Shown piece by piece: positions 36,175-46,319 of a stretch of 64,000 nucleotides of DNA. The translations under genes were made by a program, and so were the position numbers. Source of the DNA: JANJWP01 sp964482035 (GTDB lineage Bacteria; Patescibacteriota; Gracilibacteria; BD1-5; UBA2023); assembly GCA_964482035.1 (NCBI GenBank), contig CAYZVC010000003.1, positions 124,001 to 188,000 of the forward strand. Reading direction: 5' to 3'. Positions within the stretch are counted from its first letter, which is position 1. Each line of letters opens with the position of its first letter. The notes beneath the pieces were generated by a model that was given only the letters and a program-made list of their open reading frames with translations, ran no database searches and was not told the origin of the DNA.

Positions 36175-37236
36175 TTGGATAAGAAAAACAACGTCATCCT
36201 TTTTACCGGAGATTCTTCCGCCGCCTTGAGGAAGAACCTTTCGGCGTGGACGGCGTCGTTCGTGGAAAAGTACGGCGACATGAACGTCGCGACGGTGCGC
36301 GTGGGCGAAACGCAACCGTCTTCGGTCGCCACGGAACTCCTCTCGACCCCGTTCTTCGCCGAAAAGCGCCTCGTCATCTTCGAAGGCGTCCCCCGGCCCA
36401 AAGGCAAAAACGCTTCGGCGTCCGACGACGAAGACTCTCCGACGGAAGACAATGCCGCCGACCCTGCCGCGCAGATAGAAGCCGCCGTGCTCTCGGTATT
36501 CGATTCGATTCCCGATTCGACGTTCGCCATTTTCGTATCGGAAACCCCGGCCAAAGTCTCGGCGCTCTACAAAAAGCTCGTAGCGGAAGGGACCGTAAAG
36601 GAATTCGCCGCGATGGACGAAGCCTGAGCGAAAGCCTATATCGTGGAAAACCTTCCCGGAATCACGCCGAGGGCGATGCTCGCGCTCTATGACCGCGTTT
36701 ACGTAAAACCCGACAAATACCGGGGCGTCGCCTGAGGATTGGACGAGCGCAAACTCCGCACGACGGTGGAAAAACTCTACCTCGGGTACGGCGATTCGCG
36801 CATCGGTGAAAAAGAAGTGGATGAAGCGGAACCGCAATCCTCCGACCTCAAGGCGTTCTCCATCGGCGACCACGTAATCCGAGGGGACATGAACTCCGCG
36901 ATGTCGACCGTCAGGACGCTCCTCGCGAAAGAATCGCCGTTCGCCGTTCTGCCGTCGATCATTTGGACGGTACGCAACCGGCTCCACATAGAATTTCTCC
37001 GCCGCGCGGGCAAACAGAATCCGGAAATCGCCGAAATCCTCTCGGGTAACGCGTATATGATCTCGAAAGCCGACCGGATGACCGACCCCGAATTCCGTAA
37101 CTCCAAAGCCGCCTACGCCGCCCTGGTGAAGTTCGAAACCGCCTGGAGGACGGGCAACGCTCCCGGCGAAGACGAGGCCGAGCAGCTCGAACTCGGCGTC
37201 ATGGGCGCACTTCTGGCTTGGAAAAAGCAGCGCTAA
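36175..37236 (+). CDS. holA: DNA polymerase III delta subunit-like protein
   Basis: A 353-residue AAA+-like clamp-loader subunit. The N-terminus fits HolA (NNVILFTGDSSAALRKNL), followed by ATELLSTPFFAEKRLVIFEG, the acidic disordered insert SASDDEDSPTEDNA, and a C-terminal collar domain (HVIRGDMNSAMSTVRTLLAK). The start is TTG at 36175; the nearest in-frame ATG would lose the first strand. UGA at 36625 and 36733 is Gly and joins what would otherwise be three fragments. Confidence 0.8.
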
Positions 37237-37252
37237 ATCTTCGTTGATTTTC

Positions 37253-37287
37253 GAAAAAATCCCCGGTATACTGCCGGGGATTTTCAA
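37253..37287 (+). terminator. Terminator of the holA gene
   Basis: AAATCCCCGG-TATACT-GCCGGGGATTTT, 17 bases past the stop codon. Confidence 0.9.
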
Positions 37288-37301
37288 AACCAATCCCGAC
37301 T

Positions 37302-38948
37302 ATGGAAAAAATCGCGAAGGGCGTTCGGAAGTTCAAGGGTTTCACGCTCGTCGAGCTCATCGTCGTCATCACCATCTTGGCGATTCTGGCGACCATCGGG
37401 TTTTTGGCGCTTTCGGGGTATTCGCAGGACGCCAAGGATTCCGCCATCAAGGCGAACGTGAGGTCGCTGCAGACGGCGATTTCTTCGGAAGCGGCGATCA
37501 CGAACAATTCCCCGAGGTACTACGTGGTCCACGATACGGACTACGCGCTCTCGGGCGCCATGGTCTACGTCGACGGCGCGGGAATCCCGCTCACGGGAGG
37601 CAACGTCGGGCAAGCGCCCCTCGATTCGAACTACACCGCCGGAAAGCCCGACTACGCGAAACTCAAGATCAATCCGGACAAATTCAGGATTTCGGGTTCT
37701 TTCCGCATTCCCGAACTCGAATCCGTCTTCGCCGCGTACGATCCCCAGTCCGCCTTCGTAGGCGCGGTGGACGCCGCCCGCACCGAATCGAACGGAAAGA
37801 AGCGCAGCGCTTCGTACTTTCAAGTCGGCGCGGTATCCCCTTCTACCAAATCCGCCTCCGTAACCGGAAATTTCCCCACTTCCTGAGCGCCCGCCGGATA
37901 TTCGCCCGGACTCATCAAGGCCGCGCCGGGGACCTCCACCGCATCGACGGGCGCCCTCATGGACGGTTCGAATTCTTCCGCACCGACCACCGCGGTTTCG
38001 AACGGCGCGTGCGGTACGGCGAACGGTTCGAATACCTACGATTACCCGGCCGCCCCCCTCTGCTCGGCGTGAACCTCGAGCGGCACCGACCTTTCGGGAA
38101 CCGACGGCGCATACGACTGGACATGTCTCGGAGCGGGCGGCGGTTCGCCAGTTTCGTGCTCTGCGCCAAAAGTCTACTACGGAAGCTGTTTCGCGTTGCT
38201 CTCTGGAGCGCCGGGAACGCCTTCCGGAACCTATTCCATCGACCCGGACGGCGCTGGAGGAAGCCCCGCGTACCAAGCGTATTGCGACATGGTGACTGAC
38301 GGCGGAGGCTGGACGCTCGCGATCCGCCTCAATACCAACGACGCGACCAAACGCAAATGGGACGATACGGCATTTTGGAATTCCACCACCGAAATCGGCG
38401 CGCTTTCGGGCACGGGCGATTACCTTTCGAAATCGGTTTCCCTCGTTCCGAAGGACGTCCTCCTCAAATATACCTACCAGAACAACCTCACCGACGGAAC
38501 CTGGGCGACGTTCCGCAACGCGTCGAACGCCTCGACGCTGAGTGCCAACCTCAACATGACGCTTTCCAGTTCGAATCCGGCATGGAGTCGCATTTCCTAT
38601 TTCGCCACGAATCCAGTTACGACGGACTTTTTCGGAACGTCGATGTACTTCTCCGCGAAGGATTCCCACCACGGAAATGACTATTCCAGGATTTTCTACA
38701 ACTCTACCAACACGCTTTCCGCCTGCAACCAGGGCGGCTCCATCGGGCACATCGGCGACTACGGCAGCAACAACTGGAACTGGGAAGTCGCGCGCGGCTG
38801 GCCGGACGCTACGGCAGGCTCCGGTTGCCAGCACAACTCGCTCAAACTCGGCCTCGGCGCGAACTACGATCCGGTATCGTGGGGGACGACCGCCGTCACC
38901 CCTTCCGACCTGTATTCCCAGGGCACCATGTACGTCATGGTCAGATAA
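37302..38948 (+). CDS. Type IV prepilin fused to a fibrinogen-like domain
   Basis: A 548-residue fusion. Residues 1-40 are a classical prepilin N-terminus (GFTLVELIVVITILAILAT, cleavage before Phe) and a pilin-like body follows. At about 230-290 comes a Cys-containing module (NGACGTANGSN, PLCSAGTSSG, WTCLGAGGGSPVSCSA) common in surface proteins of related bacteria. The C-terminal 230 residues start with YCDMVTDGGGWTLAIRLN, the hallmark of fibrinogen-related domains, and end in GCQHNSLKLG and a Tyr/Met/Val tail. Two UGA-Gly codons (37884, 38070). Such a protein could carry a lectin-like head on a pilus. Confidence 0.88.
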
Positions 38949-39023
38949 GCCGGAAAGCTCGGTTTCAAAATTTGCGGAAATCGTAAAAACCGTACAATCG
39001 GTACGTATTTTTTTCCGCATCCC

Positions 39024-39917
39024 ATGAACAAAATCGTCATCGTCACCACCGTCGCCGCGGCAATCCTTCTCGCTTCGTGCGGAAAATCGGCGGAAACCGC
39101 CACCACGCCGACCTCCGGAACCCCTGCGGGAGTCACCACCGCAGCGGCGGACCGCACCGTCAAAGACGGCGACACCGTAGCCGTCGACTACCTCGGAAAG
39201 CTTGAAGACGGAACCGTTTTCGACACTTCCATCAAGTCCGAAGCCGAAAAGACCCCCAAGTACAACCCGAACCGCGACTACTCCCCGCTCCTCTTCACCG
39301 TAGGCGCCGGACAGATGATCAAGGGCTTCGACAAGGGCGTCCTCGGCATGAAGGTGGGCGAGAAGAAGACCCTCCGCCTCCCGCCGGAAGAAGCCTACGG
39401 AACCGGAGGAACCGAAGAAGTCGTTCCGAAGAAGGCGTTCGACGACAAGTTCACCGAAACCGTTTCCCGCGACAAATACCAGGACGTCGTGGACATCCAG
39501 GTTCCGGAAACCACCTTCAAGGACCAGGGCCGCGAAATCCCGAAACTCGGCGAAACCATCACCGCCGGGGGCGTTTCCGCAAAGGTTACCAAGATCGCCG
39601 ACGGCAAGATCTCGCTCCAGGTCGAAAACCGCCAGAACCCGTTCTACGGCAAGAAGCTCGCCGTGGGTCTCGAGGCCGATTTCGAAGGCAACAAGGTCAA
39701 GATCGTCAAACTCACCGAAAAGGACGTCACCGTCGAAGTCACCAACCTCGTCAGCCCGTTCTACGGCAAGAAGCTCGTAGTCGGACTCGAAGCCCTCTAC
39801 AACGGCGACAAGTTCACCGTGAAGAAGATCGACAAGGACACCGTCACCCTCGAACGCGCGCACGAACTTTCGGGCAAGACGCTCATCTTCGAAGTCGAAC
39901 TCAAGGAAATCAAGTAA
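39024..39917 (+). CDS. FKBP-type peptidyl-prolyl isomerase lipoprotein
   Basis: A 297-residue exported foldase. A lipobox signal (VAAAILLASC, lipid Cys at residue 19) and a Thr/Ala-rich linker precede an FKBP domain (VAVDYLGKLEDGTVFDTS, FTVGAGQMIKGFDKGVLGM, KTLRLPPEEAYG). The C-terminal 130 residues hold an internal duplication: NPFYGKKLAVGLEA and SPFYGKKLVVGLEA with matching strands after each. It overlaps trmD by one base (TAATG), so the two are co-translated. A TTGCGG...TACAAT promoter-like pair lies at about 38970-38996. Confidence 0.92.
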   Translation: MNKIVIVTTVAAAILLASCGKSAETATTPTSGTPAGVTTAAADRTVKDGDTVAVDYLGKLEDGTVFDTSIKSEAEKTPKYNPNRDYSPLLFTVGAGQMIKGFDKGVLGMKVGEKKTLRLPPEEAYGTGGTEEVVPKKAFDDKFTETVSRDKYQDVVDIQVPETTFKDQGREIPKLGETITAGGVSAKVTKIADGKISLQVENRQNPFYGKKLAVGLEADFEGNKVKIVKLTEKDVTVEVTNLVSPFYGKKLVVGLEALYNGDKFTVKKIDKDTVTLERAHELSGKTLIFEVELKEIK

Positions 39918-40576
39918 TGAAAATCCATTTCGTCACGCTCTTTCCCGAGGTCTTTCCCGGATACTTTTCCCAAAGCATCGTTGGGCGGGCTATTCGCGAA
40001 GGGCGTTTCGAACCGGTCTTCCACAATCTCGCCGACTATTCCATCCGCCCCACCCGGCGCGTAGACCGCCGTCCGTACGGAGGATTCCCGGGGATGGTCA
40101 TCGAACCCGAACCGCTTGCGAACGTCCTCGAAAAGATCGATGCGGAAGCGGGGCGGACGCTCGAAAAATACCTGCTTACTCCCCGTGGCGACCGCTTCGA
40201 ACAGAAAACGGCCGAAGGATTGGCCCGTGAAGACGCGGAAATCGTCTTCGTGTGCGGCCATTACGAAGGCGTCGACGAACGCGTCATCGAGTACTTCGGA
40301 CTCCGCGGCATCTCCATTGGCGACTACGTGCTCTCTTCGGGCGAAATCGCCGCCATGGTAGTTGCGGACGCCGTAGTGCGGCTCCTTCCGGGGGCCATCG
40401 CCGAAGAATCCCTCGCCGAAGAATCGTTTTCGGAATCCCTCGGACGCGGCAAAGAATACCCGCACTACACGAGGCCCGAAGTTTGGCGCGGGATGGAAGT
40501 TCCCAAAGAACTCCTCTCCGGCAATCCGAAGACCGTAGAAACCTGGAAAAAAACCTTTCTCAATCCCCCATGTTAG
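39917..40576 (+). CDS. trmD: tRNA (guanine-37-N1) methyltransferase
   Basis: A 219-residue SPOUT enzyme that methylates G37 of tRNAs to keep the reading frame. Signatures: VTLFPEVFPGYFSQSIVGRA, RRPYGGFPGMV, CGHYEGVDERV and the knot strand ISIGDYVLSSGE. Usual length. It shares the A of TAATG with the upstream lipoprotein gene and overlaps the next gene by seven bases (ATGTTAG). No UGA codons. Confidence 0.96.
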   Translation: MKIHFVTLFPEVFPGYFSQSIVGRAIREGRFEPVFHNLADYSIRPTRRVDRRPYGGFPGMVIEPEPLANVLEKIDAEAGRTLEKYLLTPRGDRFEQKTAEGLAREDAEIVFVCGHYEGVDERVIEYFGLRGISIGDYVLSSGEIAAMVVADAVVRLLPGAIAEESLAEESFSESLGRGKEYPHYTRPEVWRGMEVPKELLSGNPKTVETWKKTFLNPPC

Positions 40577-41262
40577 AAAATCTCCCCGATTTCGGAAACG
40601 TCCTCCCGGCGGCGTACGAAAACCTCAAGAACCTCCTCGGCACCGATTCGCCCATCGACATGGCGGCCCGAGTCGCGGGAGCCTATTTGGTGGCCGTTTG
40701 GCTCGCTTCGGTCATTTGGACCGTCCGAGACATCACCGACCGCACCGGAAACCTCGTCATCCAGACGTTTTCGGTACTTCTCGTCGTCGTGTTCACCCCG
40801 ATTCTCGGACTCCCGCTCTATTTGCTCATCCGCCCCCGTACGACGCTCGCCGAGCGCTACTACGAAGAAGCCGGATTGGCGGAATCCGAATACGTTTCGG
40901 CCTGCCCGAACTGTGACGCCGAAGTCGGTGAAGAATTCCGCTTCTGCCCGAGTTGCGGACACGAACTCTTGGAGGAATGTCCGGATTGCGGCGCCCCGAA
41001 AGACAAAGATTGGAAATTCTGCGCCTCCTGCGGAAGCGACGGAAAGGCCAAGTCTGCCCAGATAACGCAGGAAAAGAAACCGGAACCGAAGAAGGTCGCG
41101 AAGTCGGAGAAGCCGGCAAAGAAGGTCGAGGAAGGAAAAACCGAAGAAACGAAACCCGAGGAGAAGCCGGCCCTCGAGACTCCGACGGTTCCCGCGGAAC
41201 CGATCAAGCCGTCCCCCATCACGGTCATTACCGTCGAAGACATTCCGGAAGCCGGAAAATAA
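40570..41262 (+). CDS. Membrane protein with double zinc ribbon
   Basis: A 230-residue protein with two helices (VAGAYLVAVWLASVIW and QTFSVLLVVVFTPILGLPLY) and a double zinc ribbon (CPNCDAEVGEEFRFCPSCG, then CPDCGAPKDKDWKFCASCG). It ends in a Lys/Glu/Pro-rich disordered tail. Paired ribbons of this kind usually bind other proteins. The start overlaps the trmD stop by seven bases, so translation is coupled. No UGA codons. Confidence 0.85.
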   Translation: MLENLPDFGNVLPAAYENLKNLLGTDSPIDMAARVAGAYLVAVWLASVIWTVRDITDRTGNLVIQTFSVLLVVVFTPILGLPLYLLIRPRTTLAERYYEEAGLAESEYVSACPNCDAEVGEEFRFCPSCGHELLEECPDCGAPKDKDWKFCASCGSDGKAKSAQITQEKKPEPKKVAKSEKPAKKVEEGKTEETKPEEKPALETPTVPAEPIKPSPITVITVEDIPEAGK

Positions 41263-41275
41263 TCGTCCGAAAAAA

Positions 41276-41304
41276 GAAAACCCCCGGCATTGCCGGGGGT
41301 TTTA
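41276..41304. terminator. Terminator
   Basis: AAAACCCCCGGC-ATT-GCCGGGGGTTTT, with A- and T-tracts on both sides. Confidence 0.9.
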
Positions 41305-41313
41305 AAAGCGTAA

Positions 41314-41397
41314 CTAGATGACGACGAGGAGCGCCGATCCTACGATAGAGAGGATGAGGAGCGTCACTACGACGAATGCGAACACCTTGCGTGCCAT
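41314..41397 (-). CDS. Membrane mini-protein, 27 residues
   Basis: ATG at 41397 to TAG at 41314 encodes a basic start (ARK) and a single membrane helix (VFAFVVVTLLILSIVGSALL). It sits 12 bp downstream of the 887-residue exported protein on the same strand and before the terminator, as the last gene of that operon. It is too short to be significant by length alone; the perfect helix and placement argue for it. Confidence 0.45.
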   Translation of the reverse strand: MARKVFAFVVVTLLILSIVGSALLVVI

Positions 41398-41409
41398 AAT
41401 GCGTGGGGG

Positions 41410-44073
41410 TTATTTTACGGTTACGTCGTACTCGGCACCGTCTACGATGAGCTTCTTGGTGGAGAGATTGACGGTTACGAAGCCGGGATTCTTCGCTCAG
41501 GTGACCTTGCGGAGTTTTTCCACGTATTCGTAGAGCTCGTCCGCGCGGGATTCGATTTCCGCCAAGGGAATCGCCCGTGGGAATATCTGGATTTCGGCAC
41601 CTCCGAAATCCGGCGTGAGGCTGGAGCTGTCCAACGCCTTCGCGGTTATCTTATAGAAAGAGTGCTGATCGAAAAGATATTTTCCCTTAAATTCGAGAAC
41701 GAACGAAGACCCTTCTCCCGACATCGGCTTTCGAATCCCGGAAAGATCGATGTCCCACGTGCCTCCGGCAATCTTCGCCTCGATATTGGCAATGCTGATC
41801 GGAAAGCCGCGTACGACGTTTTTAAAGTCCTTTTGGATGAGGTTCTGCTCCACGAATACGAGCGTTCTGGCATCCATTTTCGTCGAAGGCGGTGCGTCGG
41901 ACGGAGTGAAGTCGTCAGTCGCCGTAGCAAAGGAAGACCTTTCGCTCAAGTACGTGTTCACGAAATAGTTGGCAAAAACGTAGATGGGGTATTTCGGATC
42001 GTCGGGGGAAAGTCCGCCGAGCGTTTTTTCGTACTCGTCCTTCTTTTCATCGAGAGAGACGGAGGTGAATTTGAACGTTTCGTTCTTCTGTCCGCCCGAA
42101 TCGAACGTGACGTTCCGAATGAGGTAGCCTTCGTCGGTTACGAGCTGGAACGTGAACTCGCGCCCACTGATCATGACGTCAATATCGAAGTACCCGTCTT
42201 TCGTGACGTCGTTCTTGATTTTGAGCGTCGACGGGTCGACGCCGTTGAAGGTGGAGAAGTATTTTTTAATCTCGTCTTCGGTGGGATACTTCTTGTCGAA
42301 CAGGATTCCGCTCGCCTCGCGGGTAGAATCGTCGAGGGATATCTTCTGGAGGTATCCCGGATAGTCGGCGAATATCGAAGACTGGTCGCGGAGGGCGTCG
42401 AGGGATTTGTCGAACAGAGTCAACGTATCGGACACCTTCTTGTCGGGGGATTTATTCAGGAACGAGGCGTAGAGTTGGCGCTGCTGCTTGGCATGTCCGG
42501 TTTCGAAGACCTTCACGAGCGAATCGAAGGAATCGGCGAATCCGGCGGGAAGGTTGGCGTTTCCGGCCTGGTCGAGATACTCGTCCTTGAGATACGCGCC
42601 CCCGTCCTTCTGGGTGAAGAATTCCGCGGCCGTGGCTTTTCGGACGCGGTCTACGATTTTGGAATACGTATAGTACAAAACGGTGAGGGTCGAGAATCGC
42701 TGGTCGTCCGTGGCGAGGGTGTCGTAGTATTCGCTCGAGACGCTCACGAGGGAGAGCGCGATATCGAGAGTGGTTTTACTGATGGCGAAACCTTCGCGGT
42801 TCAGGTATTCCTTCAAGAAGAACGAATACGGGAGGAATTCGGTTTTGCGGATGACTTTGCCGTTCAAAAGGGAACGCACGTAGGCGTTGAGATATTCGTC
42901 GAGTTTGGACGCGTCTTTGTCGCCGTAGTAGTACGCGGCGTGAATTTCCGAAAGGAGGGCGTAGTCGGCGGCCTCGATCTTCAGTCCCGGACGGGTGCGT
43001 ACGACCGCGGAAACGAACGCGTTGGAAGTCTTGGTACGGAAATACTCGTCGGCGCGTCCGAGCGACTCGTAATACGAGAGGTAGTACGCGCGGCGGATCG
43101 CCTCCAATCCGTATTCCTTAAGCGCGGGATCGAGTTCTTCCATCTTGGAAAGGGTATCGGCGATCGAAGAGATGCCAACGTTCGCGTTCTGGCATTTCTG
43201 CGTACTTTCGCAACGCTCGGAAACGGCGAGATTGCGGATGTCACGGAGAATCCGCCCCTTGAGGATGGCGGACTTCTTTTCGTGGTTTACGAAATACCAG
43301 TTGAAATCTTCGAAAAGGTCGTCGGCCGGCACGTTTTCGGAAAGTCGGAAAACCGTCGAGTACGCCTTGGAATATTCGCTCGCTCGGGCGCGTTCGGCAG
43401 CGAGGTTCTTCTTGAAGAATCCAAGCGCCACGGCATCGCCGTTCATGACCGGATCTTCTCCGGTAGGGTTCTTCAGATCTACGTACCGGATGGTATTGAT
43501 GGTCGAAATACGGAGGATGTCCGCGTTCTTCAGTTCGGAATTATAGGAAGGTACGTATCCGAAATAGGTCGACGGGAACACGTGCGCCGTCGTAACGGTT
43601 TTTCCGCTCGAAACGAGGTCGACCGTGAGGAGCGCCGATACCGAGAAGAATTTGACCGATGCCGGGTTGCGGGAGTCCACGTAGAAATTTCCCCGCCCGA
43701 GCGTCTTGATTTTGAAATCGGGATTCTCCACGGTCACGTCCTGAAAGATGTCCCCGAGAGAAAAAAAGTACAACCCCTTGCCGATGACGACGCTCTTTCC
43801 CATGGATTTGGGAACGTCGCCCTGTTCGTACGAAACGCCGGAAATCGGGGAAAGGCGGAGATAACCTTCTTTGGGGACCGTTTTTCCACTGAAGGATTTG
43901 TCGGCGCCGTCGACGGAGCCCGTGGAAAATTTCACGTACCTCACGCCCTCGGTGAGATCCACTCCGAGCGTATCCGAGCGGAGAGCCGGGGCGTCCGGTT
44001 CGCGAAAAAGGGAAAAATACGACAGGAGTCCCGAAAAACCGAGGACGGCAAGGACGAATAATACGCGTTTCAT
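41410..44073 (-). CDS. Large exported protein, unknown function (887 residues)
   Basis: One N-terminal helix (VLFVLAVLGFSGLLSYF) anchors or exports the chain. The first 200 residues are beta-rich (YVKFSTGSV, FFSVSALLTVDLVSSGKTV), slightly FecR-like, followed by about 500 residues of helical repeats rich in Tyr/Asp and a final beta domain. UGA at 41497 is Gly, and the protein ends at 41410 with VTVNLSTKKLIVDGAEYDV. Start at 44073 is chosen because the signal begins there; the frame is open to 44130. Last long gene of the dedA-to-phospholipase run. Confidence 0.75.
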
Positions 44074-44136
44074 TCGGTCGGTAATCCGGTTAATAGTGCG
44101 GAGAGTATACCCTTTTGCCCCACGCTTCACAAGTCC

Positions 44137-45309
44137 TTACCACTTGCAATCCCGAAAGACCGTGTTTTCATAATCCCGAATGGTTTCCGGGCTTGCGAAA
44201 ACCGCGCCTGTTTCCCGGTTCCTATCGAGGGAGTTCGTGGTGAAATTCGCGCTGCCGATCAGGAGTTCGGAACCGTCCGTGAGAACGGTTTTCGCGTGCA
44301 GTTGGGCGCGGGAAGTCCGCACGGCTTCGACCTTGTCCGAAAACCGCGCGAGATCCGCCGGGGAAGCGTCTTTCAAGATGCAAACGCGGACTTTCAAACC
44401 TTCGTCCGCCCGGCCGTTCAGGGCTTTTACGAATTCGTCGTCGGAAATGGAAGGAGCGAGGACCGTGACGGATTTTTTTGCGGAACGAACGAATTCCACG
44501 GCCTTTTTCCGCGCGTCGACGGGCGCGAGATAGAACCGGTCCGGAATGTTTCCGACGAACGGCGAACCACGGAAGTCCGCAAGAAAAACCGACCGGAGAA
44601 AGTCCGCCGAAGCGGGATCGTTTCAGAATACGAAAAATTCCCGGTTCTTCTCGAACGTGCTTTTCGTGAAATTGCCGGTCGCGAAAACGTATTCGGTGCC
44701 GTCGGCGATGGCGAATTTGGCGTGCACGAACGCGAACGCGTCGCGACTCGAAAAGACGTCGATTCCGGCGTTCAGCAGGCGGTCGCGGGATTTCCGGTTG
44801 GCGCCGGGGAGCTTGTAGGGATCTTTTTCGAGGATGACCTTCACGTCCACTCCCCGTTTTTTCGCGTCGACGAGGGCGTCGGTGACGGACTGTTCGGTAA
44901 GGAGGTAGACGTTGAGCAGGAGCTCTTTTTTCGCGTTTCGAATCAGGGCGACGAGGCGTTCGCGGATTTCGGGATTCGGCCCAGTGAGGACCTTTTCGCG
45001 GGATTCCGCAAGCGCGTCGGGAATCAGACGTCCTCGGGCGGAAACCTTCCCGGAGCCGGAAACTTCGGAGGTTTCGGACGACGCGTCCGACCGGTCCGCG
45101 CGCGTGCCCGGCGAGGCCGGTGCCCCCAAGGGGGAAACCGTGGCGGATGTCGCGCCAGAATCGGACGGGGGAACGGAAAGTACCGCGCCGCGGTGGGCGA
45201 AATATTCCCCCATCCACGGCGCGTTTTCGAACGCGAGGACGAAAAACGCCACGACGGCGAGGTTCGCGAGGCGCTTCTTCCAAACGGGTTTGAGTCCCAT
45301 GCGGTCCAT
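44137..45309 (-). CDS. Phospholipase D-family protein
   Basis: A 390-residue protein with an N-terminal membrane anchor (LANLAVVAFFVLAFENA), a disordered Ser/Ala linker and two HKD motifs (HAKFAIADGTEYVFATGNFT and HAKTVLTDGSELLIGSANFT), as in PLD, cardiolipin synthase and PLD-type nucleases. The substrate may be a phospholipid or nucleic acid. UGA at 44622 is Gly (FVF-G-NDPAS) between the two halves; a standard-code reader would see two fragments. Confidence 0.88.
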
Positions 45310-45318
45310 GTTCCGAAA

Positions 45319-45606
45319 TTAGCGGATACGGACGGTCAGCGTACCCTTGCGTCCGAACCTCGCCAACGCTTCGGCGAACGCGGTTTCGATCTTCCCCGAG
45401 CGGAGTTTCAACGCGCTCGCGACGAGTGGCCCCCCGGTGCGGATGGAGACGACGTTGTCCTTCTCGGAAATCGATACGACGTCTTCGGCAAGTTCAGAGG
45501 CCTCTTCTTCGGAAAGCACGCGCTTGAGCGTGGCGAGGAGCAACGCCGAAACCGCGGCCGGCTTGGAGAGCGCGGAAGAGAAATCCATGTTCCCTACGAA
45601 GGCCAT
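45319..45606 (-). CDS. Small DUF721/DciA-like protein
   Basis: A 95-residue basic-tailed protein. The C-terminal part (VVSIRTGGPLVASALKLRSG, then TLTVRIR) resembles the DUF721 fold seen in DciA, which loads the replicative helicase in many bacteria. The match is by pattern only, so the assignment is tentative. It overlaps the end of prmC by 13 bases, so its translation is coupled. No UGA codons. Confidence 0.6.
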   Translation of the reverse strand: MAFVGNMDFSSALSKPAAVSALLLATLKRVLSEEEASELAEDVVSISEKDNVVSIRTGGPLVASALKLRSGKIETAFAEALARFGRKGTLTVRIR

Positions 45607-46319
45607 ATGCGGTAGGTGAAGAAACGGTGGATACCGGAAAGGTCGGCGAAGGTCCGGATATCGCGGCCGAGCTCCGCGGCGACATTGCAGATTTCGTCTT
45701 CGTGGTCGTCGCCCACTTCGCAGGCGACCGCGATGCCGACGTTCGGATGGAGAACGTGGAAATCCTCGACTTGGCGAAGAAACTTCGCGGTCAGCTCGAA
45801 TCCGGTCGATTCCCCTCCGTACAGGGCCATGGCGGGCTCGAAAACGGTGTCGGGAGACATGTCCGTAGCACCGATGCGGATATACGGGAGGTTCGCTACG
45901 AAAAACGCGTTTCCGTCGGCTCCGACGTTTTCAGGGAGCGAAGCGAGCAGGTCGGAACGGACGAATTCGATCTCCACGCGGTTCGCCTCGGCATTCTCCT
46001 TCGCGAGGGAAAGCGCCTCGTCGGAAAGATCAAGCGCGGTCACGCGGATTTCCGGCCGGTTTTTCGCAACGGAGACGGCGATGATTCCGGAACCGGTTCA
46101 GACGTCGACCACGCGGGAAAATTCGCCGGATTTCGTCTGCGCCAAGACTTCGCGCACGAGCGATTCGGTCTCGAGACGGGGCACAAGGGCCCGTTCGTCG
46201 GACTTGAACGGCAGATAGAAGAATTCGACCTTGCCGGTCTGGTAGGCGTAGGGTCGCGGATCGTCGAAAACGGCCCCCGGACGGGAGCCGTTCGGAATAT
46301 CGCCGGACGAATTAGGCAT
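45594..46319 (-). CDS. prmC: Release factor glutamine methyltransferase
   Basis: A 241-residue SAM enzyme that methylates the GGQ glutamine of release factors. SAM motif I reads VDV-G-TGSGIIAVSVA with its first glycine encoded by UGA at 46098, an internal proof of the code. LVPRLETESLV is the PrmC hallmark, and the substrate-binding motif is NLPY instead of the usual NPPY. Its start overlaps the ABC permease stop by eight bases. With UGA reassigned, its expected substrate is RF1 only. Confidence 0.92.
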
